Shown: positions 33,796 to 42,610 of the stretch, one piece after another
How positions within the stretch are numbered: position 1 is the stretch's first letter
Layout of the letters: each line of letters opens with the position of its first letter
Source: an uncultured PS1 clade bacterium
GTDB lineage: Bacteria > Pseudomonadota > Gammaproteobacteria > PS1 > Pseudothioglobaceae
Length of the DNA stretch: 47,809 nucleotides
Assembly: GCA_938086805.1 (NCBI GenBank)
Contig: CALKDH010000100.1
Span: 1-47,809 of the forward strand
Direction: 5' to 3'
The notes under the pieces: model-generated
Databases searched by the model: none
What the model saw: only the letters and a program-made list of their open reading frames with translations
Told to the model about the DNA's origin: nothing
Translations under genes and position numbers: made by a program

Positions 33796-34922
33796 TGAAA
33801 ACAATTGGTGTAGGAGTTATAGGGACAGCTTTTATGGGTAAGGCGCATTCAATTGCATATGCTGCTGCAGGAAGTGTTTTTGGTGATGGATTAAGGCCAC
33901 AACTTGAAATGATCTGCGACTACAATCCTGATAGGGCTGAGGTTATGAGAAAAGAGATGGGCTTCTCAAGATGTACTAGCTCATGGATGGAGTTGGTTAA
34001 TGATCCCAAAGTAGAGCTTATTTCAGTCTGTGTTCCAAATTCATTGCATAAAGAAATTTCTGTGGAAGCTTTAAAGCTTGGCAAACATGTATGGTGCGAA
34101 AAACCAATGTCAACCAATTTGTCTGACTCCGAAGCAATGCTTGCAGCAGCTCAAAAAGCAACAAGCTCTCAAACAATTTTAGGTTATAACTACACTCAAA
34201 ATCCAGCCGTTCAAAGCGCAAAAAAACTTATTGATGAAGGGGTGATCGGAAGAGTTATTGGTTTTTATGGTGTTTATGATGTGGATAACGAAGCAGATCC
34301 AGACAGGCCTCATTCGTGGCGAATGAGTCGTGAGGCATCGGGAACTGGTTCAAATGCTGATGTTATGTGTCATTTAGTTAGTATGGCTCATTATATGACA
34401 GGAAGCGAAATCACTCGATTGGTTGGAGATTATGATACTGTTCATAAGGAGCGATCAGATCCAAAAAACCCAGAGAAAATGCTAGTCGTTGATAATGATG
34501 ATGTTTGCACAGCCATGGCTCACTTTGAGAGTGGAATTAAGGGAACTCTGCGAGTAAGCAGGGTGGCTTGGGGTAGAAAGTGCGGTTTAAGCTGGGAGAT
34601 TCATGGATCACAAGGCATGATATGCCATGATCAAGAGCGTCTAAATGAGATTAAGCTCTACACTCGAAGTAAAGATCCAAGGCAAGAGGGCTTTAAAACT
34701 ATTTTGAGTGGCCCAGCTCAACCACCTTATGATGCATTTTTACCAAATGCTGGTCATAGTCTGGGTTATATTGATGTTAAAGTTTGTGAATTAAAACATC
34801 TTCTTGACGCTATTGAAACAGGTCAATCAGTTTGGCCTAATTTTTCTGATGGATTAAAAATTGAAAGAGTAATGGATGCTATCGATCGATCTGCCCTTTC
34901 AGGTCAGTGGATTGATGTCTGA
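33795..34922 (+). CDS. Gfo/Idh/MocA family oxidoreductase (second cyclitol/sugar dehydrogenase)
   Basis: This 375-aa NAD(P)-dependent oxidoreductase has the Rossmann motif GVIGTAFMGKAHS (7-19), catalytic-lysine motif CEKPMS, and GTGSNADVMCHLVSMAHY, where the active-site His is kept but the flanking residues differ from IolG. It is longer than the IolG at 25313 and clearly not a recent copy. It may oxidise another inositol isomer or a sugar acid. It overlaps iolE by one base and the next kinase gene by 8 bp, so translation is coupled across all three. Confidence 0.85.
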   Translation: MKTIGVGVIGTAFMGKAHSIAYAAAGSVFGDGLRPQLEMICDYNPDRAEVMRKEMGFSRCTSSWMELVNDPKVELISVCVPNSLHKEISVEALKLGKHVWCEKPMSTNLSDSEAMLAAAQKATSSQTILGYNYTQNPAVQSAKKLIDEGVIGRVIGFYGVYDVDNEADPDRPHSWRMSREASGTGSNADVMCHLVSMAHYMTGSEITRLVGDYDTVHKERSDPKNPEKMLVVDNDDVCTAMAHFESGIKGTLRVSRVAWGRKCGLSWEIHGSQGMICHDQERLNEIKLYTRSKDPRQEGFKTILSGPAQPPYDAFLPNAGHSLGYIDVKVCELKHLLDAIETGQSVWPNFSDGLKIERVMDAIDRSALSGQWIDV

Positions 34923-35910
34923 AAAAATACAAAATATCATTTATAAAAAAACCAGAAAATGGAGTGCACTTGTTGTTGGAAGAGCTGGTCTTGATCTATA
35001 TCCACAACCATCAGGTTCAAAGACGAAGTTGGCAAAATCATTTGCAAGTGATGTTGGAGGATCTGGAGGCAATATAGCTATTGCAATGAAAAAGGCCGGA
35101 GGAAACATTGCACTCATTTCTGCACTTTCAGATGACCCAGTTGGTTTTTTTGTTAAGAATAGGCTTATTGAAGAAGGTATAGAAATTAATTTAATGCAGA
35201 CAACTCATGGTAACGAAAGAACAAGTCTAGCAATTGCTGAAGAGCGTCCAACTGATTGCGAAGTTGTAATTTATCGTAATAATCCAGCAGACCTTCAAAT
35301 TGTTTTTAATAAAAATATAGAGTTGGCAATTCTAAATAGTAGCAATCTAGTGGTTACTGGAACAAGTCTTATTGATGATCAGTCCAGAGAACAAGTGTTG
35401 AAAATGATGGATTTTGCAAAAAAAAATGAATGCAAAGTTTGGCTAGATTTAGATTACAGGCACTGGAATTGGCCTGATAAGAATACTACCCGGTCAGTAT
35501 ACCAAAAGGCAGAAAAGTTAGCACATGTAATAGTTGGAAATGAGGAAGAGTTTAATATTCTAAATAATGAGTTAGCCAATCAAATTAATCAATGTATCTC
35601 AAATAATCAAATAATGATTTTAAAGAAAGGAAAAAATGGATGCACCTTATTTTCTGGTGATTGTTATTTAACTTCAGGCATCTATAAACTTAAGGTTTTG
35701 AAGCCATATGGGTCAGGAGATGCCTTCCTAGGAAATTTAATAATGAATTATATGACTCATGGAGATTGGAAAAAGGCAACCGAGGCTGGCAGTGCTGCAG
35801 CGGCGATTGTCGTCTCCAAGCCTGGTTGTGCAAGTGCCATGCCATCAAATAAAGAAATAAAGTTATTACAAGATAGTGTATCGATTGAACCAAAAACAGA
35901 GTGGAGTTAA
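34915..35910 (+). CDS. PfkB-family kinase, IolC-like paralogue without DUF2090
   Basis: This 331-aa ribokinase-family enzyme has VVGRAGLDLYPQPSG near the N-terminus, the GGSGGNIAIAMKKAG substrate loop, YRNNPADLQI (comparable to YRKDCADMAI in IolC) and the catalytic anion-hole motif GSGDAF, where Ser replaces the usual Ala of GAGD; the catalytic Asp is present. It resembles the kinase half of IolC but lacks DUF2090. The ATG at 34915 overlaps the dehydrogenase stop; an upstream ATG at 34876 would overlap by 47 bp. It probably phosphorylates a 2-deoxy-5-keto-gluconate-like acid. Confidence 0.86.
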   Translation: MSEKIQNIIYKKTRKWSALVVGRAGLDLYPQPSGSKTKLAKSFASDVGGSGGNIAIAMKKAGGNIALISALSDDPVGFFVKNRLIEEGIEINLMQTTHGNERTSLAIAEERPTDCEVVIYRNNPADLQIVFNKNIELAILNSSNLVVTGTSLIDDQSREQVLKMMDFAKKNECKVWLDLDYRHWNWPDKNTTRSVYQKAEKLAHVIVGNEEEFNILNNELANQINQCISNNQIMILKKGKNGCTLFSGDCYLTSGIYKLKVLKPYGSGDAFLGNLIMNYMTHGDWKKATEAGSAAAAIVVSKPGCASAMPSNKEIKLLQDSVSIEPKTEWS

Positions 35911-35913
35911 AAA

Positions 35914-36753
35914 ATGCATATTCCTCAATTTGAGAATAATAATAAGCCTATCGTAGATTGTAACAGTGAGATAGTTCCTCTATGCTACTTCAATATAATT
36001 AAACTTTCTGCTGGAGAAGAGTTTAGCTATCAACTTAGCGGATATGAAACTTGTATCGTTCCTGCTACTGGAACCATTGATGTTGAAGTTGAGGGCCAAA
36101 CTTTTAAGGATGTTGGCAAGAGAAGCCATATTTGGGAAAGTGATCCTGAGGGAGTTTACATTCCAGTTAATATAAAAGTCAGATTGATATGTCATCATGG
36201 AAAGGCTGAAGTTTTTGTCTCTGGTGGAAAGCATAATGAAACATATGAGGCATTTGTGATTAGGCAAAATGATATTGATAAGGTTCAGTATGGTTCTGAC
36301 GATACAAAGACTCACAGAAAAATTAAACATATCTTAGGAAAAAATCCAGCTGGCAAAGTTGGAAAGTTATTGGTAAGTGAACTGTTTACTGTTGGTGAAG
36401 GTGGGTGGTCTGGATTTCCCCCTCACAAGCATGAGGCTGACATGCTTCCAGATGAGAGTAGACATAATGAAGTCTACAATTTTAGATTCAATCCATCAAA
36501 TGGCTTTGGTGCTCAGTTTTTAACGCCGGATGGTGAAGATTTTGGCCCTGTTTACCACGTGCGGGATGGATCAACTTTTATTTTTGATAAGGGCTACCAT
36601 CCCTGCGTTGCAGCCCCTGGCTTTGAGATGTATTACTTTACCATTTTGGCAGGTGAGAGCCAAAGGCCACTGCATATGAACTATCAAAAAGAGTATGCAT
36701 ATCAACTAAAAACTATTCCAGGTATGCAAGATATGCTTAATAAATTTAAATAA
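35914..36753 (+). CDS. Divergent IolB-family isomerase (second 5-deoxy-glucuronate isomerase-like protein)
   Basis: This 279-aa bicupin belongs to the IolB family: the metal motif PPHKHE (169-174), GYHPCVAAPGFEMYYFTILAG and the N-terminal cupin GTIDVEVEGQTFKDVGKRS align with IolB. Key surroundings differ from the canonical copy at 27127: EETYYHRVNPPQGF is replaced by NEVYNFRFNPSNGF. The metal ligands are kept, so it is likely an active isomerase on a related uronate-like sugar. It lies 3 bp after the IolC-like kinase and its stop overlaps the aldolase ATG. Confidence 0.82.
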   Translation: MHIPQFENNNKPIVDCNSEIVPLCYFNIIKLSAGEEFSYQLSGYETCIVPATGTIDVEVEGQTFKDVGKRSHIWESDPEGVYIPVNIKVRLICHHGKAEVFVSGGKHNETYEAFVIRQNDIDKVQYGSDDTKTHRKIKHILGKNPAGKVGKLLVSELFTVGEGGWSGFPPHKHEADMLPDESRHNEVYNFRFNPSNGFGAQFLTPDGEDFGPVYHVRDGSTFIFDKGYHPCVAAPGFEMYYFTILAGESQRPLHMNYQKEYAYQLKTIPGMQDMLNKFK

Positions 36754-37583
36754 TGTTGGCAAATTTAAAGGATATTTTATTGCCAGCAAAAGAAGAAGGT
36801 TATGCTGTAGCATGCTTCAATGTTTTTGGCTTCGAGGACTCAAGAGCTGTCATTGATGCTGCTGAGTCAAGAAATGCCTCAGTAATTCTTTCAATAAATC
36901 TTGATATGCGCCAATTCATGACTATGGATCAAATTATTGGCATGTTAAAACCTATGGCTGAAAGCGCTATGGTTCCAGTCTGTATTCATCTTGACCACAC
37001 TTATGAAGTTGATGTTGTAAAGCAAGCAGTAGATGCAGGATTTAATTCCGTAATGTTTGATGGGTCACAAATGTCCATAGATGAGAATATTACCTATATA
37101 AAGGATGTTGTTTCTTATGCGCACCAAAAAGGAGTATCCGTTGAAGCTGAAGTTGGATCAGTTCCTTATGCGTCTGGTAGAGATCATATTAAGTCTGAAT
37201 TAACAGAATTGTCTGAAGCTTTAGCAATGGAAAAAGAGGGTAAGCCTGATGCGTTAGCAATTTCAATTGGTAATGTTCATCGACTAGAGTCAGGCTCTGT
37301 AGAAATCAATATTGATCGTTTTAATGAGCTTGAAAAAGAGCTAAGCATTCCACTGGTAATTCATGGCACAAGTGGCATCAAGGAACAAGATATTGAAATG
37401 TTGTCTAAGCGCCACATTACAAAATTTAATGTTGGTACGGTCCTAAGAAAAAGTTTTGGTGACTCATTGCGATCTACATTAGAGTCTGACCCTGATCTAT
37501 TTGATAGAATTACAATAATGAAAAAAGTGATACCTGATTTGAAAGATACTGCCACAAAGGTTATTAGACTTCTTGGGCAATAA
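36753..37583 (+). CDS. Class II (zinc) aldolase, IolJ/fructose-bisphosphate aldolase family
   Basis: This 276-aa aldolase would split a keto-sugar phosphate; in the inositol pathway the enzyme (IolJ) cleaves 2-deoxy-5-keto-gluconate 6-phosphate to dihydroxyacetone phosphate and malonate semialdehyde. It shows HLDHT with Asp81 and His82, VMFDGSQM with Asp103, EAEVGS, and IHGTSGI with His204. The loop around His176 reads GNVHR where this family usually has GT-x-HG. It closes the operon, and its start overlaps the IolB-like stop. It converges on aroG with an 8-bp gap. Confidence 0.85.
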   Translation: MLANLKDILLPAKEEGYAVACFNVFGFEDSRAVIDAAESRNASVILSINLDMRQFMTMDQIIGMLKPMAESAMVPVCIHLDHTYEVDVVKQAVDAGFNSVMFDGSQMSIDENITYIKDVVSYAHQKGVSVEAEVGSVPYASGRDHIKSELTELSEALAMEKEGKPDALAISIGNVHRLESGSVEINIDRFNELEKELSIPLVIHGTSGIKEQDIEMLSKRHITKFNVGTVLRKSFGDSLRSTLESDPDLFDRITIMKKVIPDLKDTATKVIRLLGQ

Positions 37584-37591
37584 AAAAGTAA

Positions 37592-38641
37592 TTATCTGGC
37601 TTCCTTAAGGCTTTTAATTACACTTTCTGTCTCATCCCAGTCTATGCACCCATCGGTCACTGATACTCCATATTTCATAATATCTTTGTTTTCTGGTATT
37701 TTTTGTTTACCTGAAAATAAATTACTTTCAAGCATCACTCCAAAAATCGATTCATTTCCCGACATGATTTGACTTTTAATATCCTCAATCACTCTGCCCT
37801 GATTTCTGTAATCTTGATGAGAATTATCATGGGAACAATCAATCATAATTCTCTCATTTAGTCCATTTTCTCTGAGGAGATTTTCACATTCTAGGACTGA
37901 TTCCTTATCATAGTTCGGTTTAATACCGCCCCTAAGTATTATGTGAGAGGATTTATTTCCTTTGGCTTTGAATGTTGAGATTTGACCTTCATCATTGATT
38001 CCTAAAAAACTTTGTGGTGAGGAGCATGCTTTTATTGCATTTACAGCCATGGATAAGTTACCATCCGTTCCATTTTTAAAGCCCACTGTCATTGAGAGTC
38101 CACTGGACATTTCTCTATGAGTTTGTGATTCAGTTGTCCTTGCTCCAATAGCACACCAGGAAATCAGGTCTGCAAGATATTGAGGGGTAATCGGATTAAG
38201 TGCCTCAGTTGCTGTTGGTATCCCTTGCTCTGCAAGCCAAGCCATAAGCTCACGCCCTTGTCGGAGACCTTTTTCAACATCCAGTGAATTGTCCATATCT
38301 GGATCACTAATCAATCCTTTCCATCCAACAGTGGTTCTTGGCTTTTCAAAATAGACTCTCATCATGATATAGAGTGATTCTTCAACTTCTTTCTGAAGTA
38401 ACTTTAATTTAAGAGCATATTCTTTAGCAGCATCAATGTCATGAATTGAGCAAGGACCCACAATTACTATAATTCTTTTGTCTCTGCCTAAAAAAATATC
38501 ATCTACAGTTTTACGACTGGTTAAAATGTTAGCTTTGCCGTGATCACTAACTTTGATTAGCTGCCTTAAATCAATGGGTGAAGTAATCACAGTTTCGCTT
38601 TCAATATTTTTATTGTGGATTTGATTAGTCATAACAGCCAT
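37592..38641 (-). CDS. 3-deoxy-7-phosphoheptulonate (DAHP) synthase, class I
   Basis: This enzyme joins phosphoenolpyruvate and erythrose 4-phosphate at the entry to the shikimate pathway. The 349-aa protein is of the AroF/AroG/AroH type: IVGPCSIHD, MRVYFEKPRTTVGWKGL, IGARTTESQTHREM, SVGFKNGTDG-like TVGFKNGTDG and IMIDCSHDNSHQDY are all present. Which E. coli isozyme it matches, and so its feedback inhibitor, cannot be told here. The start at 38641 could also be the ATG three codons later. Confidence 0.95.
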   Translation of the reverse strand: MAVMTNQIHNKNIESETVITSPIDLRQLIKVSDHGKANILTSRKTVDDIFLGRDKRIIVIVGPCSIHDIDAAKEYALKLKLLQKEVEESLYIMMRVYFEKPRTTVGWKGLISDPDMDNSLDVEKGLRQGRELMAWLAEQGIPTATEALNPITPQYLADLISWCAIGARTTESQTHREMSSGLSMTVGFKNGTDGNLSMAVNAIKACSSPQSFLGINDEGQISTFKAKGNKSSHIILRGGIKPNYDKESVLECENLLRENGLNERIMIDCSHDNSHQDYRNQGRVIEDIKSQIMSGNESIFGVMLESNLFSGKQKIPENKDIMKYGVSVTDGCIDWDETESVIKSLKEAR

Positions 38642-38766
38642 GTTTTTTAGATGTGATGGATAATTTAAACATAAATAAAGAAATAGTTAAGAGTTAGATG
38701 ATAAAAAAATATTTATTTTTTTAATACTTGAATGCTGTATTAATCTTGATAATTTTTAATGAATAG

Positions 38767-39603
38767 ATGAAGGAAATAACAAAAAAAATACTATTATTTT
38801 CATTAGTCTTTCTTGTTGGATGTAGCTCTACAACTTTTATTTATAATCGGATTGACTTTTTGTTGCCATGGTATCTGGAGAGTTATGTTGATTTAAATCA
38901 AGAGCAAAGGCAGAATTTAAATGAATTGCTTGAGCCATTTTTTGAATGGCATAGGGAAGAAGAGTTGCCTATATATTCAGAAATGATAGGAGATTTAGAG
39001 CTAATTCTTGATGAAAAAATTGAGCTCTCTTCTATTGAATCTATTACTTATGATGTTGAACAAGCTTGGTTTCGTCTCGAAGATGAAATGATTTTGTGGG
39101 CTATACCGATGGCGCGTGATTTATCCAAAGAGCAAATTGAAGAATTTCTTCAGTCAATGCAATCCAAAACATTACAGAGTGAAAAAAAATATTTAAGTCG
39201 TAATTTGCAAACGTATCAAAATGATAACTACAAACGTATAAGAAAGAACTTGAGACGCTTTATAGGAGGTATGAATAAGGATCAGCTTGATCTTATTAGC
39301 TCTGCAAGTCAAGAGATGATTAGAGTTGATGATCAGTGGATTAATAATAGAAAGGCTCTTATTGAAAAACTCAGGTTGATTCTCAGGAGGGATGAAGGTT
39401 GGGAGTTAGCTCTAACAAATATTACGCATAGAGACGATTTGGTTTCAGACAATTATCGTAAAACTTACTCACATAATATCAAAATTAATCAGCAACTTTT
39501 TGTTGAGATTTTAAATTCAAGGACTGAAAAGCAAGATGAAAAACTTCGCACACAGTTATTGAGATACAAGACCGATATCAATAATTTAATTGCTAGAAAA
39601 TAG
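38767..39603 (+). CDS. DUF6279-type lipoprotein
   Basis: This 278-aa protein has a type II signal peptide with lipobox LVGC (Cys19), so it should be lipid-anchored in the envelope. The mature part is helical and charged, beginning with STTFIYNRIDFLLPWYLESY and followed by LNQEQRQNLNELLEPFFEWHR, the pattern of the DUF6279 lipoprotein family. The function is unknown. It is preceded by an AT-rich promoter region shared with aroG and converges on the ABC-2-type gene with a 3-bp gap. Confidence 0.85.
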   Translation: MKEITKKILLFSLVFLVGCSSTTFIYNRIDFLLPWYLESYVDLNQEQRQNLNELLEPFFEWHREEELPIYSEMIGDLELILDEKIELSSIESITYDVEQAWFRLEDEMILWAIPMARDLSKEQIEEFLQSMQSKTLQSEKKYLSRNLQTYQNDNYKRIRKNLRRFIGGMNKDQLDLISSASQEMIRVDDQWINNRKALIEKLRLILRRDEGWELALTNITHRDDLVSDNYRKTYSHNIKINQQLFVEILNSRTEKQDEKLRTQLLRYKTDINNLIARK

Positions 39604-39606
39604 CTC

Positions 39607-40701
39607 CTACCAGCGCCTCTTCATTCTTCCTCTGAGTATATCCGAAACCCAGTTTAGAAATAGGCCAATGAAAGCCGCAGAGCAAAGCCATAATACTGGA
39701 AGTTTGCCCTCAGAGCCAAATATTACAGAGCGATAAGCACTGCCAATGGAGTCAAATGGAACAGAAGAGCCAATAAACTCAAGCCATTCTGGAGCTGCAT
39801 TCAGAGGAATCATTGTTCCGCTCAATGCTGATTGATAAAAAACAACTGGAAGGATAATCACCAGGGCTAAAAGACCAACTGTTGAGAATAAGCCGAGAAA
39901 AAACCAGCTTAGGCAAACGCATATGAACCATGCAAAGAGCCACGACATAAAAAACACTTCCCACTGCATTGTTGTTAAAGTAACGACCAATGCTAGAGTG
40001 AAGCTCGATACGCCCATCGTCATCACGGGTATAACAGTTCTGACATAGGCCCTGTTAAGCAGCGTCATTTGGTTGGTCGAAAGGAAGAGCAGCGCTGAGC
40101 CAACCATTGCTGAGAGCCATGTAATAAAGCTCATTACAAATGGAGCGGGGATTGAGGAGAGGCTTTGAGCCTCATAAAGGTTTTCAGATTCAATCTGAAT
40201 TGGCATTTCAGAGCTAGGTGTAATATTTTCAAGCTTTGCCATTCGAAGGTTGGATATGAAAGCTGAGAGGCCTAACTGAAAGGTTGATGGCAGTTGACTT
40301 GCAATTTGTGTTTCTGAAACCGTTAGGTGGTCGGAGATGATAACCTTAATATCAATATTACTTTTTCCTAATGCCTTCTCTGAAAAGTCTTCAGGAAAAA
40401 TTATCACTGAAGAGATTTCTCCATTAGATAAAGCGATTTTTGCTTTTTCAGAATCTTTGAATAATCCAACTCTAAACGGAAGCGATCTAGAGATAGCCTT
40501 AATGGCTTGTGTTGAAATCAAAGGAAAAGATGTTCCTGTATCGAGGTTAACTATTCCAAGTCTAAAGTTTGATGAAATCTTCTCGGGATCGTTCGGCGCA
40601 GTCAGACTAAATGTTGAAAAAATTAATGCAATGATTGTTGGGACAATAATAGCCGCTCTGAATAGTTTGCTGCGTCGAAAATCATTAATTGAAGAGGGCA
40701 T
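39607..40701 (-). CDS. ABC-2 type / YhgE-Pip-like membrane protein
   Basis: This 364-aa protein has one N-terminal membrane helix (about 14-34), a roughly 150-residue extracytoplasmic domain (GIVNLDTG, ISSVIIFPEDFSEKAL) and five or six C-terminal helices (about 185-355). This is the layout of ABC-2-type permeases and the YhgE/Pip group. No ATPase or membrane-fusion partner is next to it, so the transport role is uncertain. It begins 39 bp after the GMC oxidoreductase gene on the same strand and may be cotranscribed with it. Confidence 0.75.
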   Translation of the reverse strand: MPSSINDFRRSKLFRAAIIVPTIIALIFSTFSLTAPNDPEKISSNFRLGIVNLDTGTSFPLISTQAIKAISRSLPFRVGLFKDSEKAKIALSNGEISSVIIFPEDFSEKALGKSNIDIKVIISDHLTVSETQIASQLPSTFQLGLSAFISNLRMAKLENITPSSEMPIQIESENLYEAQSLSSIPAPFVMSFITWLSAMVGSALLFLSTNQMTLLNRAYVRTVIPVMTMGVSSFTLALVVTLTTMQWEVFFMSWLFAWFICVCLSWFFLGLFSTVGLLALVIILPVVFYQSALSGTMIPLNAAPEWLEFIGSSVPFDSIGSAYRSVIFGSEGKLPVLWLCSAAFIGLFLNWVSDILRGRMKRRW

Positions 40702-40740
40702 GAATCTAAATCAAATAAGATGAACAATACACAAACACAC

Positions 40741-42354
40741 CTACTTAGTCAAACTCGTATGACTATTGTTTAGAATCATTTCAGCAGCTTTTTCTGCAAT
40801 CATCATCGTTGGAGCATTTGTATTTCCTGAAACAAGTTCGGGCATTATTGACGCGTCAACGACCCGTAAGTTTTTGATACCATGAACTCTTAGCTGGTCA
40901 TCAACTACGCTCTCTTTGTCATGCCCCATTTTGCATGTGCCAACTGGATGATAAATACTCTGGCTATGATTTCTTGCAACCTCTAATAATTCATCATCAG
41001 AAGAGAAGGAGTTCCCAGGCACAAATTCATCGAGTATGTGTTCTTTGATTGAGTTTGCCTGTGCAATTTTTCTGGCAACCTTGATTGATTCTATCGCGAC
41101 TTTTCTGTCAGATTCAGTTGAGAGGTAATTTGGAATAATCGTAGGGAGATCTTCAGGGTTTGATGAGTTGATGGAGACTTCGCCTCTGCTTTCTGGTCTG
41201 AGGTTGCAAACTGACATTGTAAAAGCTGAGAATGGATGGACACCATCTCCCGGTTTATCTGCACTTAGAGGCTGCATATGAAATTGTATGTTTGGTCTTG
41301 AGCCATCCAAAGCGGTATTAGTGAAAGCAAAAACTTGACTCGCACTTAAGGTTAGAGGACCTGTTCTAAAGAGAATATATTGCACTCCAATGAGTGCTTT
41401 TTTCCACCATGTGTTTAGCTCATCATTAAGGGTTCTCGTATTTGTTTTATAAACCAGTCTGATTTGAAGGTGGTCTTGGAGATTCTTTCCAACTGCAGGA
41501 TTATGATGAATCGTTTTAATACCTAACTTGTTAAGTAAATCTTTATCTCCAATTCCTGAGAGCTGTAATATTTGTGGTGAACTAATTGCACCTGCTGATA
41601 ATATAACCTCTTTTTTCGCATGAATAGTTAGGCTAGCCTTTCTTTTATTTTGAATGCATTCAACACCAATTGCCTTGGAGCCATCAAATATGACTTTACT
41701 GATTTGAGTGCTAGTCATGATTGTTAAATTTTTCCTGGCTCTAACTTTGCGATTCAGAAATGAACGATATGAGCTCCTTCTGAATCCTTTATGCGTTGTT
41801 TGCTGAAAGTATCCAACACCCTCTTGTTTTTCTCCATTGCAATCTGCATTAAACGGGATACCAATCTCCTCAGAGGCCTTAATAAAAAGATCTGCTATTT
41901 TTCTTCTTAATCTTAGATTAGAAACTTTTAACTCGCCATCAACTCCATGATATTGATCTTCACCATTTTCTTGACATTCAAATTTTTTAAATAAAGGGAG
42001 CACCTCTTTGTATGACCACCCTTTGTTTCCAAGCTTCTCCCAATTATCATAGTCATGTTTATCACCTCTAATATAGAGAAGCCCATTAAGGGCGCTAGAG
42101 CCACCAAGAACCTTTCCTCTTGGCCAATCAATCCTTCTGTTATTTAACCCTTTGTCCTTTTCGAGCTGGTACATCCAATCAAATTTCGGATTGTTCATTG
42201 TTTTGAAGTAACCAACTGGAACATGAAGCCAAAGATTGTTATCTTTGCGCCCAGCTTCAATCAGTAGCACTCTATTCTCTGGGTCTGATGAGAGTCTATT
42301 CGCTAGCAAGCATCCCGCTGATCCAGCGCCAACAATAATGTAATCAAATTCCAT
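40741..42354 (-). CDS. GMC-family FAD-dependent alcohol/choline dehydrogenase
   Basis: This 537-aa flavoprotein has the FAD motif IIVGAGSAGCLLANRLS near the N-terminus, GMC signature 1 (RGKVLGGSSALNGLLYIRG) and signature 2 (GAISSPQILQLSGIG), and the catalytic His in YHPVGTCKMG with the partner Asn in GNTNAP. Such enzymes oxidise choline, aliphatic or aromatic alcohols and feed electrons to the respiratory chain. I chose the ATG at 42354 because the family N-terminus is MEFDYIIVGAG; another ATG lies at 42363. It is divergent from the TRAP transporter, which may import its substrate. Confidence 0.9.
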   Translation of the reverse strand: MEFDYIIVGAGSAGCLLANRLSSDPENRVLLIEAGRKDNNLWLHVPVGYFKTMNNPKFDWMYQLEKDKGLNNRRIDWPRGKVLGGSSALNGLLYIRGDKHDYDNWEKLGNKGWSYKEVLPLFKKFECQENGEDQYHGVDGELKVSNLRLRRKIADLFIKASEEIGIPFNADCNGEKQEGVGYFQQTTHKGFRRSSYRSFLNRKVRARKNLTIMTSTQISKVIFDGSKAIGVECIQNKRKASLTIHAKKEVILSAGAISSPQILQLSGIGDKDLLNKLGIKTIHHNPAVGKNLQDHLQIRLVYKTNTRTLNDELNTWWKKALIGVQYILFRTGPLTLSASQVFAFTNTALDGSRPNIQFHMQPLSADKPGDGVHPFSAFTMSVCNLRPESRGEVSINSSNPEDLPTIIPNYLSTESDRKVAIESIKVARKIAQANSIKEHILDEFVPGNSFSSDDELLEVARNHSQSIYHPVGTCKMGHDKESVVDDQLRVHGIKNLRVVDASIMPELVSGNTNAPTMMIAEKAAEMILNNSHTSLTK

Positions 42355-42513
42355 AGACCTCATTTTCGATAAATTTTTTTTTCATAAAATATATAAATAT
42401 GAGTTATTTTTTTTAAAAAAAGTAACCCTAAAATAAATATGATAATTATAGGTAAAACTTATGACTATCAGGTTACGAATAAAAAAATATAGATAAATTT
42501 TTTTAGAAATAGA

Positions 42514-42543
42514 TTGAAAGATATATATCAATTGATGTATACT
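42514..42543 (+). promoter_or_regulatory. Promoter of the TRAP transporter operon
   Basis: TTGAAA at 42514-42519 and TATACT at 42538-42543 are separated by 18 bp. The spacer and -10 region (42521-42543) match the region upstream of the inositol-binding-protein gene at 22 of 23 positions. AGGAG at 42601-42605 precedes the dctP ATG. Confidence 0.6.
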
Positions 42544-42544
42544 G

Positions 42545-42560
42545 GCGTTTAGCTAAATGC
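42545..42560. promoter_or_regulatory. Imperfect palindrome after the dctP -10 box, candidate operator
   Basis: GCGTTTAG and CTAAATGC form 8-bp arms with one mismatch. It covers the expected transcription start of dctP. The GntR/HutC-type repressor encoded at 45933 is the likely partner, but this is only positional inference. Confidence 0.4.
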
Positions 42561-42610
42561 GTAATTTTATTGTGTGTTTATCTATTAATGTTTAAAAATT
42601 AGGAGATTTT

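Noticed and set aside
38697-38725. A/T-rich inverted repeat between aroG and the DUF6279 gene
   Set aside because: The arms are almost pure A and T runs, expected by chance in this base composition; no firm promoter boxes could be fixed.
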